A stretch of DNA of 64,000 nt from Verrucomicrobiota bacterium (GTDB taxonomy: Bacteria; Verrucomicrobiota; Verrucomicrobiia; Chthoniobacterales; Chthoniobacteraceae). Each line of letters opens with the position of its first letter. Position 1 is the stretch's first letter. This document shows positions 56,693 through 64,000 of this stretch, piece after piece. Below the pieces are notes generated by a model that was given only the letters and a program-made list of their open reading frames with translations, was not told the origin of the DNA and did not search any database. The stretch is taken from NCBI GenBank assembly GCA_009885995.1, contig VFJQ01000056.1, positions 100,714 through 164,713 on the forward strand, read 5' to 3'. A program made the position numbers and the translations under genes.

Positions 56693-56903
56693 CTAGTCCA
56701 GCGGCGAGCGCACCCCCAGCCCCGGCTTATTGAGCACGTGCAGATAGATCTGCCTCGTCGCCACATCCCGATGCCCCAAAAGCTCCTGCACCGTGCGCAC
56801 GTCGTAACCCGCCTCGAGCAGATGCGTCGCAAAACAGTGCCGCAGCACGTGCGGCCCGACTCGCTTGGCGATACCCACTTTCCGCGCCGCCTCCGCTTCC
56901 GCG
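56693..56903 (-). pseudogene. intI: Integron integrase (IntI) C-terminal fragment
   Basis: The frame '[20 protein letters not shown]', '[20 protein letters not shown]' and '[18 protein letters not shown]' is the C-terminal catalytic part of a tyrosine recombinase. It keeps the HxLRH arginine-histidine box, the 'LGH' second histidine and the Tyr in 'IYLHV'. The ending '[13 protein letters not shown]' is specific to integron integrases rather than XerC/XerD. An in-frame stop precedes residue 1 of the fragment near 56906, so the N-terminal and middle parts (and the IntI-specific insertion) are gone. Confidence 0.85.
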
Positions 56904-56904
56904 A

Positions 56905-57040
56905 CAAGTCACCGCCTTCGCGCCTCGAATCAAAAGTCGCACTCTACTGGCGTTCGTTCGGCGGACCGGAACTGGAGCGTGAGTTTCGATTTCACGCCGA
57001 GCGCAAGTGGCGCGCGGACTTCGCCCACATCGAGAGCCGG
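56905..57040 (+). pseudogene. Fragment of a VSR-like / DUF559-type endonuclease
   Basis: The plus-strand frame reads 'SRLESKVALYWRSFGGPELE' and 'REFRFHAERKWRADFAHIES', which matches the start of small phage- and island-borne VSR-like nucleases ('WR.LGGPxLExEFRFHPxRRWRxDFA'). The remainder ('xVEIEGGxW...') is missing; homology ends near 57040. It lies antisense within the tail of the 56930-57910 gene, which shows the region is a mosaic. Confidence 0.6.
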
Positions 57041-57910
57041 ACGGCCGCCGCGCGCACTCTGCTCCCCACGCCCGATTTCTGCCCCCTCGTCGCGCAACGA
57101 ACGCCGACTCCGCAACGCCGAACGCGTGGCAACGGAGGCAAGCGGCAACTCTCCCGAGAGCATCTGCACCAGCGCGCTCTCCGGGAACAATCGCACTCCC
57201 ATTTTCTCGAACGCCACGAGCCACTCCTTGCGTGGATGCACATCGTCTGGAATGACCACGATGCAGTCTTCACCGGCCAGAACTTTGTAGATCCAGCTTT
57301 GGCCAAGAGCCTTGTTCATCGCCGCTGTCGTCACGTCCGACTTGCACTCCACCAGCGTCCGAAAGATGCGGAAGTCGGCGCGGCATAGCGCTGCCTTCAC
57401 ACCAGGCTCCCGCTCGTAGGCGATGCCGAAACCGGTGAATACCTCCGCGATATGATCCGCGAAAGCGCGCTCCGACGAATAGGTCCGGCTGACCCATTCG
57501 TAGCGCCGGTGATTCACCCGATTCTGTGGATACTTGACCTCCAGCCGTCCCTTGAGCCGCCAATACGACTGGCGGGTCCGCAAATCGTTCCAGATGGATT
57601 TGCGATTCCAGCCCTGCCGCCGGCAGGTCGTCTCCACCCCGACTCCATTTCTCAACTGCCAAAGACAAACGGCCATGCGCTGACGGCGCTCCTTCTCGTC
57701 CCTGACCACTTGGTCGCGACGTTCGCGCACCATCTGCATGGGCCGTTCAATTCCCTCATACACACCGGACTCGACCAAAATGCTCCGAATATTCGCCAGC
57801 GTGATACCATCGCTCATATAACGGCAAATCGCCTTGAGACCGAGTTTTTCAGTCGTGTAGAGCCGGATGATCTCCGCACGGCGCTGTGTCCCGATTTGCT
57901 CGATCTTCAT
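56930..57910 (-). CDS. Putative HTH plus PD-(D/E)XK nuclease-fold protein
   Basis: This 326-aa protein is not in any family I can name. Residues 10-50 ('AEIIRLYTTEKLGLKAICRY') and 78-118 ('CRRQGWNRKSIWNDL') look like two helix-turn-helix units. Residues 145-250 carry a restriction-endonuclease-like motif: Asp179 in 'CRADFRIF', Glu188 and Lys190 in 'LVECKSD', then Gln204 and Tyr208 in 'GQSWIY', a QxxxY pattern as in RecB-like nucleases. From about residue 262 the sequence is low-complexity Arg-rich and lies antisense to a VSR-like fragment, so the native C-terminus was probably lost. A DNA-targeting nuclease of a mobile or defence element is the best inference. Confidence 0.6.
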   Translation of the reverse strand: MKIEQIGTQRRAEIIRLYTTEKLGLKAICRYMSDGITLANIRSILVESGVYEGIERPMQMVRERRDQVVRDEKERRQRMAVCLWQLRNGVGVETTCRRQGWNRKSIWNDLRTRQSYWRLKGRLEVKYPQNRVNHRRYEWVSRTYSSERAFADHIAEVFTGFGIAYEREPGVKAALCRADFRIFRTLVECKSDVTTAAMNKALGQSWIYKVLAGEDCIVVIPDDVHPRKEWLVAFEKMGVRLFPESALVQMLSGELPLASVATRSALRSRRSLRDEGAEIGRGEQSARGGRPALDVGEVRAPLALGVKSKLTLQFRSAERTPVECDF

Positions 57911-58072
57911 TCCCCGGCCCGCGCGTCAACACCGCCGCCGCGCGCTTGACCACGACACCCTCGGAGAAATCGCAGCCTGACGTGCAGTTGGCAGTCGTCG
58001 CATTTTGGCTGCCTAAGCATCGGCTCCCGCGACAGATTCATCCTGTCTCCCGTGAATCTGAAATCTGCGCCG

Positions 58073-59629
58073 ATGAAATACGCACTCACACTCCTCACCG
58101 CCCTGCTGCTGGTGCCGCTGGCCGCCCTCCACGCCGCCGAGCTAACCCTGACCTCGCCGCGTGATTACCAAGTCGTGCAGCGTAGCACGCCGATGAGAGG
58201 GATGTTGAAGCTCGATGGCCGGCTTTCGGAGGAGGTGGCGGGTGATGCGATCGTGGAGACGCGGTTTGTCGGAGCGGCGTTGGAGGCAGGCTGGCAGAGG
58301 CTGAATGCGAAGATTGCCAATCGCGCGATTGCCAGCGCGATCGAGGTGCCAGCAGGCGGTTGGTGGAAGCTGGAGGTGCGCGTTTCGCTCGCGGGGAAGG
58401 TGCTGGCGTCCAGCGAAGTCGAGCATGTCGGCGTGGGTGAGGTTTTCGTCATCGCGGGGCAATCGAACTCGGGGAACCACGGCGCGGAGAAGCAGAAGCC
58501 GCAGAGCGGGCGCGTGGCCACGTTTGATGGGACGAACTGGCGGCTCGCGGATGATCCGCAGCCGGGCGCAAACGGCGGTGGCGGCAGTTTCATCCCACCA
58601 TTCGCCGATGCCGTGGTCGCGAAACAAAATGTGCCGGTGGGCATCATCGCCTGCGGCATCGGCGCGACGAGTGTGCGCGAGTGGTTGCCGAAAGGGACGG
58701 CGTTTCCGAATCCTCCCACGATCGAGAGCCGCCTGGAGAAACTCGCCAACGGCACCTGGGCCAGCAAGGGGGTGGCATTTGACGCGTTCGTCGCGCGGAT
58801 GAAGTCGCTCGGGCCGCAGGGCTTCCGCGCGGTGCTGTGGCATCAGGGTGAAAGCGATGCGAACCAAAAGGACTCAACGCGCACGTTGCCGGGCAAACTT
58901 TACCGTGAGTATTTGGAAAAACTCATCCGCGGCTCGCGACGTGCGATTGGCTGGGACGCGCCGTGGTTCGTGGCGCAGGCGAGCTATCATGTGCCCGGCG
59001 ACGAAGGCAGCGAGGACATCCGCGCGGCGCAGGCATCGCTATGGAAACACGGCATCGGGCTCGAAGGGCCGGACAGCGATGCACTGAAGGGCGAGCTGCG
59101 GGAACGCAACGGCCAAGGCGTTCACTTCAGCGGCCAGGGCCTGCGTGAGCATGGAGCGAAGTGGGCGGAGAAAGTCATTCCCTGGCTTGATAAACAATGG
59201 ACCGCGCCGAGACGTGCGGATGGCGGCACGGAATGGAGCACCTATGAGCAGCTCCCCGAGTGCCACAGCATCGGCTGGGTGAATGCGAACGTGCAGTCGA
59301 AGGACACGAAGAGCTGGAACGGCGTGCTCGACGAAGCAAAGTGGGGCACACCCGATCCTCAGCAGGTGGTAGGTCGAAATTTGGACTGGAAAATCAGCGA
59401 TGCGCAGTGGGCCGAAGCCGTGAAGCTGTTTGAAGGCATGGATTTCTCCAAGGTCGAGAACACCAACGCCCGAGGCCAGCTCCTCGAAGCCTCCGCCCGC
59501 GCCCTCCTCGCCGCCGGCAAGAAAATCAAAGCCGTCGAGACCTTCGACACCCTCCTCCAAAGCGGCATCCCAGACACCTGGAAGGATCGCATCAACAAGG
59601 AACTCGACCAGATGGCCGAGGATTTCTAG
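58073..59629 (+). CDS. Exported SGNH-type carbohydrate esterase (sialate O-acetylesterase-like)
   Basis: This 518-aa protein has the signal peptide 'MKYALTLLTALLLVPLAALHAA'. The SGNH hydrolase block I is 'VIAGQSNSGNHG' (nucleophile Ser) near residue 135, and 'VLWHQGESDANQKD' matches the family's downstream His-Gln-Gly-Glu motif. A C-terminal extension of about 120 residues follows ('DEAKWGTPDPQQVVGRNLDW'). It probably removes acetyl groups from polysaccharide in the periplasm or outside the cell. The ATG at 58073 begins the signal; the GTG at 58052 is less likely. Confidence 0.85.
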   Translation: MKYALTLLTALLLVPLAALHAAELTLTSPRDYQVVQRSTPMRGMLKLDGRLSEEVAGDAIVETRFVGAALEAGWQRLNAKIANRAIASAIEVPAGGWWKLEVRVSLAGKVLASSEVEHVGVGEVFVIAGQSNSGNHGAEKQKPQSGRVATFDGTNWRLADDPQPGANGGGGSFIPPFADAVVAKQNVPVGIIACGIGATSVREWLPKGTAFPNPPTIESRLEKLANGTWASKGVAFDAFVARMKSLGPQGFRAVLWHQGESDANQKDSTRTLPGKLYREYLEKLIRGSRRAIGWDAPWFVAQASYHVPGDEGSEDIRAAQASLWKHGIGLEGPDSDALKGELRERNGQGVHFSGQGLREHGAKWAEKVIPWLDKQWTAPRRADGGTEWSTYEQLPECHSIGWVNANVQSKDTKSWNGVLDEAKWGTPDPQQVVGRNLDWKISDAQWAEAVKLFEGMDFSKVENTNARGQLLEASARALLAAGKKIKAVETFDTLLQSGIPDTWKDRINKELDQMAEDF

Positions 59630-59668
59630 CCCTGAAACACAACCTCACCCACCACCAACGCAAACACC

Positions 59669-60583
59669 ATGAAACTCAGTTCACTCCTCAGCTACGTCAC
59701 CGCTCTCCTGTCTCTCACCCTCATGCTTCCTTCGATGGCCCGAGCCGAGGGCGACGATGGCAAGCTGCGCATCATCGTCTTCGGCGCGCATCCTGATGAT
59801 GCTCAATACACCTCCGGCGGCACGGCAGCGAAGTGGATAAGACTCGGCCATCACGTGAAGCTCGTGTCGGTGACCAATGGCGACATCGGCCACTGGCAGT
59901 CGGCGGGTGGACCGCTGGCGCAGCGGCGGCTCGCCGAGGTGAAGAAGGCGGATGCCCTCATCGGCGCAGAGACGCAGGTGCTCGACATCCACGATGGCGA
60001 ACTGATGCCCTCGCTGGAGAACCGGCAGAAGATCATCCGCATGATCCGCGAGTGGCGGGCAGACATCGTCATCGCGCATCGTCCGTGGGACTATCATCCC
60101 GACCATCGCTATGTCGGTGTTCTCATCCAGGATGCCGCCTTCATGGTCACCGTGCCATTCGTGTGCAGCGATGTGCCACCCTTGAAGAAGAACCCGCTCT
60201 TTCTGTATTCGAGCGATGGCTTCCAGAAGCCCTATCCCTTCAAGGCAGACATCATCGTCTCGGTGGATGATGTCTTTGATCAAAAGCTCACCGCCATTCA
60301 CGAGATGCCTTCGCAGCACTACGAAGGTGGAGCCAGTGGTGGCGAAGCCCATGTAGCCAAAGTCCCGCCAGCCACCGACGAAACAGCCCGCAAGGCATGG
60401 CTGCGCGAGCGCTGGGTCAGGCGTCAAGGCGGCGAGGCAAATCGGTTCCGTGATAGCCTCATCAAATGGTATGGCCCCGAGAAAGGTGCGGCGGTAAAAG
60501 TCGCCGAGGCCTTTGAGATCTGCGAATACGGACGCCAGCCAAAGCCAGAGGAGATCAAAGTGCTGTTCCCGTTCTTCCCCTGA
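59669..60583 (+). CDS. Exported PIG-L family deacetylase
   Basis: This 304-aa protein has a signal peptide and the PIG-L/LmbE zinc site: 'IIVFGAHPDDAQYTSGG' (His, Asp, Asp) and 'RPWDYHPDHRYVG' (third zinc ligand). These enzymes remove acetyl groups from N-acetylglucosamine-type substrates. It lies 39 bp after the esterase gene, so the two may act on the same acetylated sugar. Confidence 0.88.
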   Translation: MKLSSLLSYVTALLSLTLMLPSMARAEGDDGKLRIIVFGAHPDDAQYTSGGTAAKWIRLGHHVKLVSVTNGDIGHWQSAGGPLAQRRLAEVKKADALIGAETQVLDIHDGELMPSLENRQKIIRMIREWRADIVIAHRPWDYHPDHRYVGVLIQDAAFMVTVPFVCSDVPPLKKNPLFLYSSDGFQKPYPFKADIIVSVDDVFDQKLTAIHEMPSQHYEGGASGGEAHVAKVPPATDETARKAWLRERWVRRQGGEANRFRDSLIKWYGPEKGAAVKVAEAFEICEYGRQPKPEEIKVLFPFFP

Positions 60584-60645
60584 ACAGCGTCCGCGTTCTC
60601 GATTGCATCCCTCGCCAAAAAGCTTCACGTCACCAGGAGACGCCC

Positions 60646-61698
60646 ATGCCGAAAAAGAAATCACCGAACAGCGTGCGCCTCCGCAACAGCACGGCGGAGT
60701 TTCTCGCCTTCGCCTACCAGACCGGCGGCGACGGCGTGGAGGTGCGGGTGCAGGACGGCACGATCTGGCTTTCGCAAAAAAACATCGGGCTGCTCTTTGA
60801 AACGACGCCGGAAAACGCACTGACGCACCTGAAGAACATCTACGCCGAGAACGAGCTGCCTGAGGAGGCAACTGCTAAGGAATTCTTAGCAGTTCAAACC
60901 GAAGGGAAGCGCCAGGTGCAGCGCAGCATCCTGCATTACAATCTGGATGCGATCATCGCGGTGGGCTACCGCGTGAATTCCAAGCGCGCCACATCCTTCA
61001 GGCAATGGGCCACGGGAGTGCTGCGGGATTACACGCTCCGGGGCTATGTGATGGACCGAAAGCGCATGGAGAACGGTGCCTTCCTGGGCGATGACTACTT
61101 CGAGCGCCTGCTGGAGGAGATCCGCGAGATCCGACTGTCCGAGCGGCGCTTTTACCAGAAGATCACCGACATCTATGCCACGGCGATGGATTACGACCGA
61201 GACGCGCCGATCACCCAGGCATTCTTTGCCAAGGTGCAAAACAAGATGCACTACGCCGTGCACGGCCACACCGCCGCCGAGCTGATCGTCAAGCGTGCGG
61301 ACCACCAGAAAGAACGCATGGGGCTGACGACTTGGGCCAAAGCCCCCGACGGCAAGATTCTGAAAGGCGACGTGGTGGTGGCCAAAAACTACCTGACGGA
61401 GGCGGAGCTGGAGGACCTGGGGCGCATCGTGAATGCTTACCTCGAACTGGCGGAAGGCCGCGCCAAACGCCGCGTGCCGATGACGATGGAAGACTGGGCC
61501 AAGCGGCTGGACATCTTCCTCTCGGCGGATGATCGGGAAGTGCTGCAAGACGCCGGGCGCATCAGCGCCGAAATCGCCAAGGAGCACGCCGAGGGTGAGT
61601 TTGAGAAATACCGCGTGACCCAGGACAGACTATTCCAGAGTGATTTCGACAGCTTCGCGGCATTGGAGAAAGGTGAAGATGGCCAAGGCAATGAGTGA
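60646..61698 (+). CDS. RhuM-family protein
   Basis: This 350-aa protein has the RhuM family features: 'VEVRVQDGTIWLSQKNIGLLFETTPENALTHLKNIY' at the N-terminus, 'HYNLDAIIAVGYRVNSKRATSFRQWATGVLRDYTLRGYVMD' and a long helical C-terminus. RhuM was named from a Salmonella pathogenicity island; its biochemical role is not established. Such genes are usually carried on islands, and here it interrupts a run of exported sugar enzymes, consistent with insertion. A short ORF overlaps its stop codon. Confidence 0.9.
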   Translation: MPKKKSPNSVRLRNSTAEFLAFAYQTGGDGVEVRVQDGTIWLSQKNIGLLFETTPENALTHLKNIYAENELPEEATAKEFLAVQTEGKRQVQRSILHYNLDAIIAVGYRVNSKRATSFRQWATGVLRDYTLRGYVMDRKRMENGAFLGDDYFERLLEEIREIRLSERRFYQKITDIYATAMDYDRDAPITQAFFAKVQNKMHYAVHGHTAAELIVKRADHQKERMGLTTWAKAPDGKILKGDVVVAKNYLTEAELEDLGRIVNAYLELAEGRAKRRVPMTMEDWAKRLDIFLSADDREVLQDAGRISAEIAKEHAEGEFEKYRVTQDRLFQSDFDSFAALEKGEDGQGNE

Positions 61699-61795
61699 GA
61701 CCCGCGAAGACATCCTCCCACCGTTGAGGCAACTCGTCGTCCTCACGAATCTCGAGAGCTTTAATGCTGTGCCCATCCGCCAAGAACTGCCCTAG
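61691..61795 (+). CDS. 34-codon ORF overlapping the RhuM stop, probably truncated
   Basis: The ATG at 61691 overlaps the RhuM stop (ATGAGTGA). The peptide 'LPPLRQLVVLTNLESFNAVP' followed by 'IRQELP' and a stop has the look of a helical protein often encoded after RhuM genes, but it ends after 34 residues. It is either a remnant or a small regulator. The next 200 bp contain no ORF with support; they include GC-rich short repeats (CTGCGCTCCGGTTCCGCTGCGCTC) near 61857. Confidence 0.4.
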   Translation: MSETREDILPPLRQLVVLTNLESFNAVPIRQELP

Positions 61796-62013
61796 CAGCT
61801 GTTTGCCGACCCTTTTGTGAGAAGCTTCGTCGGCTATTTGCCTCCGGTTATCTCCGCTGCGCTCCGGTTCCGCTGCGCTCGGCTCTCGCCGCCGCGCTGC
61901 TGGCACCGCTGGGTGACATCCGGCTTTAGCCTCCGCGTAAACCCTGTTACGTAAATAGTCGGCGGAAGCTCGCGCAAAGGCGGGGGCTACGGGTGTATTC
62001 ATCTGCGACACTC

Positions 62014-64000
62014 ATGAAACACACGCTCACACTCCTCACCGCCCTGCTGCTGGCTCCACTCGCCGCACTCCACGCCGCTGACACCTTCCTCGTCGAGGAC
62101 GGCCAGCCGCGCGCTGAAATTGTCATCAGTGACACGCCTCAGCGCTCCACACGACTCGCGGCGCAGGAGTTGCAGGATCAGATCGTGAAGATCAGCGGCG
62201 GACGGTTGCCTATCGTCACGCAGCCGACTTCGGGAGCGGTGCATGTGTTCGTGGGGCAGAGCGAGCACACGGAGCGGCTCAAAGTCACGGCGGAGGGCCT
62301 GAAGCAGGGCGCGTTTCGCATGGTTTCGGGCGCGGACTGGCTGGCGCTCATTGGCGATGACACGGAGTTCACGCCCATTGAACCATGGGCGAAGCATAAT
62401 GGGGAGATCGTGATCGGCAAAGCGCAGGCCGAGTGGGAAAAAATCACCGGTGCGACATGGGGCCTGCCGAATATCCTGATGTATAAGAGCCGCTTTTCCC
62501 TACCGGGCGAGACCGGCAGACCGACGGTCCAGGCGGCGGAGAAGGCGGTGCCGCTTCAGCTATGGGATTATGATGAGCGTGGCTCATTTAACGCGGTGAC
62601 TGGCTTCCTGTCCCGTCTCGGCGCACGCTGGTATCTGCCGGGTGAATTGGGCGAGGTGCTGCCGGATTTGAAAACGATCTCGCTGCCGAAACTGGACGAA
62701 ACTGTGCGGCCCGACTTTGAGCAGCGCCGCTTTAACTATCACGGCGGGGTGCAAAGCCGCGATGCATCGATGTGGTTCATGCGGCTCGGCGTGCGCGATC
62801 CGTATGGCATTCAGGATGCCCACGGGCTCGATACCATGACGCGACGAGAGGAAGTCTTCGCCGCGCATCCCGAGTGGTTCGCGATGTATGGTGGCAAACG
62901 GCGCTTCAACATGAGGGAGGTCAACCAACTGTGCTACTCCAACGAGGAACTCTTCCAGGAGACGGTGCGCTATGTCCGCGCCCAGTTTGATCACTTTAAG
63001 ATGAGCATGGTCTCGGTGATGCCGCCCGACGCCTACACCGCCATCTGCCAGTGCCCCTTGTGCGCAGGCAAAGACTCACCCGAGCGTGAGCAGCGCGGTC
63101 GCGCATCGGATCATGTGTGGGGCTTCGTCAATCGTGTGGCCAAGGAGGTCGGCAAGACGCACCCCAATGGCAAGGTGCTCACCTGCGCCTACGGCATCTA
63201 TAAGCTGCCGCCGCTGAAGATCGACAAGCTGGAGCCGAATGTCGTCGTCTCCATCGTCGGCGCTCGGATGCCGAGGAATAACAAGCCGGAGCAGCAGGAG
63301 GAACTGCGCATACTGCGTGAGGCCTGGGTGGCGAAGACGCACAACCCGATCATCAACTTCGAGAACTATCCTTTCACCGACCGCGGCTGGTATCTGCCCG
63401 CGTTCACCCCGCACGCGATGGGCGAGAGCATCAACGCGATCAAGGGCATCTCGTCGGGTGAAGACATCTGGCTCACCCTGCGCCAGGACTTCGACAAGGT
63501 CGGCATCGGCTTCAATCACTTCATGGTCTATTTCAACGCACGCATGTATTGGGGCGGGAAGGATGCGGACGTGGATGCGATGTTCCGCGAATACTGCCGG
63601 CTGTTTTATGGACACGCCGAGCAGGAGATGCGCGCCTTCTTTGAATACGGCGAAGCCAACTGGCAGGAGATGGAGAAGGACAAAACGAAAGCGGACCGTG
63701 CGCTCGAACTCTTCGCCATCGCGAAGACGAAGGCCGATGCCAAGAGCTTGTATGGCAGACGCATCGCCCTCATTGACGACTTCCTGAAGGGCCTGCGCAA
63801 CAAGAGCCAGCAGCTCGGCAAAGTGCGCGGCCCCGTGCCCGTGCTGCGCCTTGTGGGCAACGCGCCGAGCAAGATCGTGATTGATGGCAAGCTCGACGAG
63901 GAAGCGTGGACGAACGCCTTCCCTTCCGCCACCGTCCGACTGCGCGAACTTCAAACCGGTCGCCAGCCCACTTTTGGCACGACCGTGAAGTCAGCGTGGC
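62014..64000 (+). CDS. Exported DUF4838 glycoside-related protein, N-terminal part
   Basis: The gene runs off the right edge; 662 codons are present. It has the signal peptide 'MKHTLTLLTALLLAPLAALHAA', an N-terminal alpha-glucuronidase-like domain ('STRLAAQELQDQIVKISGGRLPI') and a large DUF4838 TIM-barrel-type domain ('FEQRRFNYHGG', 'VMPPDAYTAICQCPLC', 'MYWGGKDADVDAMFREY'). From about residue 625 ('KIVIDGKLDEEAWTNAF') a CBM9-like carbohydrate-binding domain starts. It is probably a secreted glycoside hydrolase acting on complex glycans. The ORF track missed it because no stop lies in the window. Confidence 0.88.
   Translation, partial: MKHTLTLLTALLLAPLAALHAADTFLVEDGQPRAEIVISDTPQRSTRLAAQELQDQIVKISGGRLPIVTQPTSGAVHVFVGQSEHTERLKVTAEGLKQGAFRMVSGADWLALIGDDTEFTPIEPWAKHNGEIVIGKAQAEWEKITGATWGLPNILMYKSRFSLPGETGRPTVQAAEKAVPLQLWDYDERGSFNAVTGFLSRLGARWYLPGELGEVLPDLKTISLPKLDETVRPDFEQRRFNYHGGVQSRDASMWFMRLGVRDPYGIQDAHGLDTMTRREEVFAAHPEWFAMYGGKRRFNMREVNQLCYSNEELFQETVRYVRAQFDHFKMSMVSVMPPDAYTAICQCPLCAGKDSPEREQRGRASDHVWGFVNRVAKEVGKTHPNGKVLTCAYGIYKLPPLKIDKLEPNVVVSIVGARMPRNNKPEQQEELRILREAWVAKTHNPIINFENYPFTDRGWYLPAFTPHAMGESINAIKGISSGEDIWLTLRQDFDKVGIGFNHFMVYFNARMYWGGKDADVDAMFREYCRLFYGHAEQEMRAFFEYGEANWQEMEKDKTKADRALELFAIAKTKADAKSLYGRRIALIDDFLKGLRNKSQQLGKVRGPVPVLRLVGNAPSKIVIDGKLDEEAWTNAFPSATVRLRELQTGRQPTFGTTVKSAW

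Noticed and set aside
61562-62011. Minus-strand 149-aa ORF downstream of RhuM
   Set aside because: It is composed of antisense RhuM sequence and GC-rich short repeats, with no start signal or motif; a stretch near 61720-61830 looks protein-like but is antisense to the short ORF after RhuM.

Overview
The window is a GC-rich bacterial chromosome segment, most likely from Verrucomicrobiota (Chthoniobacter/Spartobacteria-like) or a close PVC relative. This is inferred from family content: a DUF1549/DUF1553 cytochrome plus DUF1501 pair, a PVC-type CxxCH dehydrogenase next to a DUF1080 protein, an exported repeat protein with an N-terminal LESR signal (LEPR-like), Ser/Thr kinases (one with DWG in place of DFG), and recurrent 'LTLLTALLLxPLAALHAA' signal peptides. 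No rRNA, tRNA or CRISPR was seen.

Layout. 0-4.7 kb: start of pdhA, a multiheme TPR cytochrome overlapping a prepilin peptidase, and gmd. 4.8-8.3 kb: an accessory patch with two lower-GC cassette-like genes around an attC-like site, a collagen-like protein, a 21-bp minisatellite, a fibronectin-III remnant, a truncated nucleotidyltransferase and a REP-associated transposase (RAYT) between two REP elements. 8.3-14.4 kb: an oxidoreductase and lipoprotein pair, the DUF1549/1553-DUF1501 pair and an EF-hand protein. 14.5-22 kb: leuA behind a probable leucine attenuation leader, an ECF-like sigma factor, and two head-to-head Ser/Thr kinases (TPR type and LRR type). The LRR kinase carries two in-frame palindromic insertions. 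22-28 kb: a methyltransferase, a second related 21-bp minisatellite, a frameshifted S74 fibre-type protein and its small secreted neighbour, a DUF433/DUF5615 toxin-antitoxin pair and a class V aminotransferase.

28-38.3 kb: strings of small exported or membrane proteins of unknown role, then DoxX, SOUL, lipoprotein and SRPBCC genes and a second Gfo/Idh/MocA oxidoreductase. 38.3-50.3 kb: a 1193-aa exported FG-GAP/beta-repeat protein, a broken TIGR03032 gene, a beta-propeller/kelch protein with two c-type heme motifs, and the PVC-type dehydrogenase plus DUF1080 pair. 50.4-56.4 kb: housekeeping genes: amt-glnK behind a perfect sigma-54 promoter match, recJ, rnc and hemB. 56.5-57.9 kb: a mosaic of gene fragments including the C-terminus of an integron integrase, next to a novel-looking HTH plus PD-(D/E)XK protein. 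58-64 kb: exported carbohydrate-related enzymes (SGNH esterase, PIG-L deacetylase, DUF4838) with a RhuM-family gene between them.

The genes suggest a heterotroph with much secreted polymer-degrading, adhesive and redox machinery and a kinase/sigma signalling island. The most notable signals are the remains of a chromosomal integron split across about 50 kb, and a RAYT/REP family one of whose elements has become coding sequence inside a kinase activation segment. All family names come from reading motifs; no database search was run.
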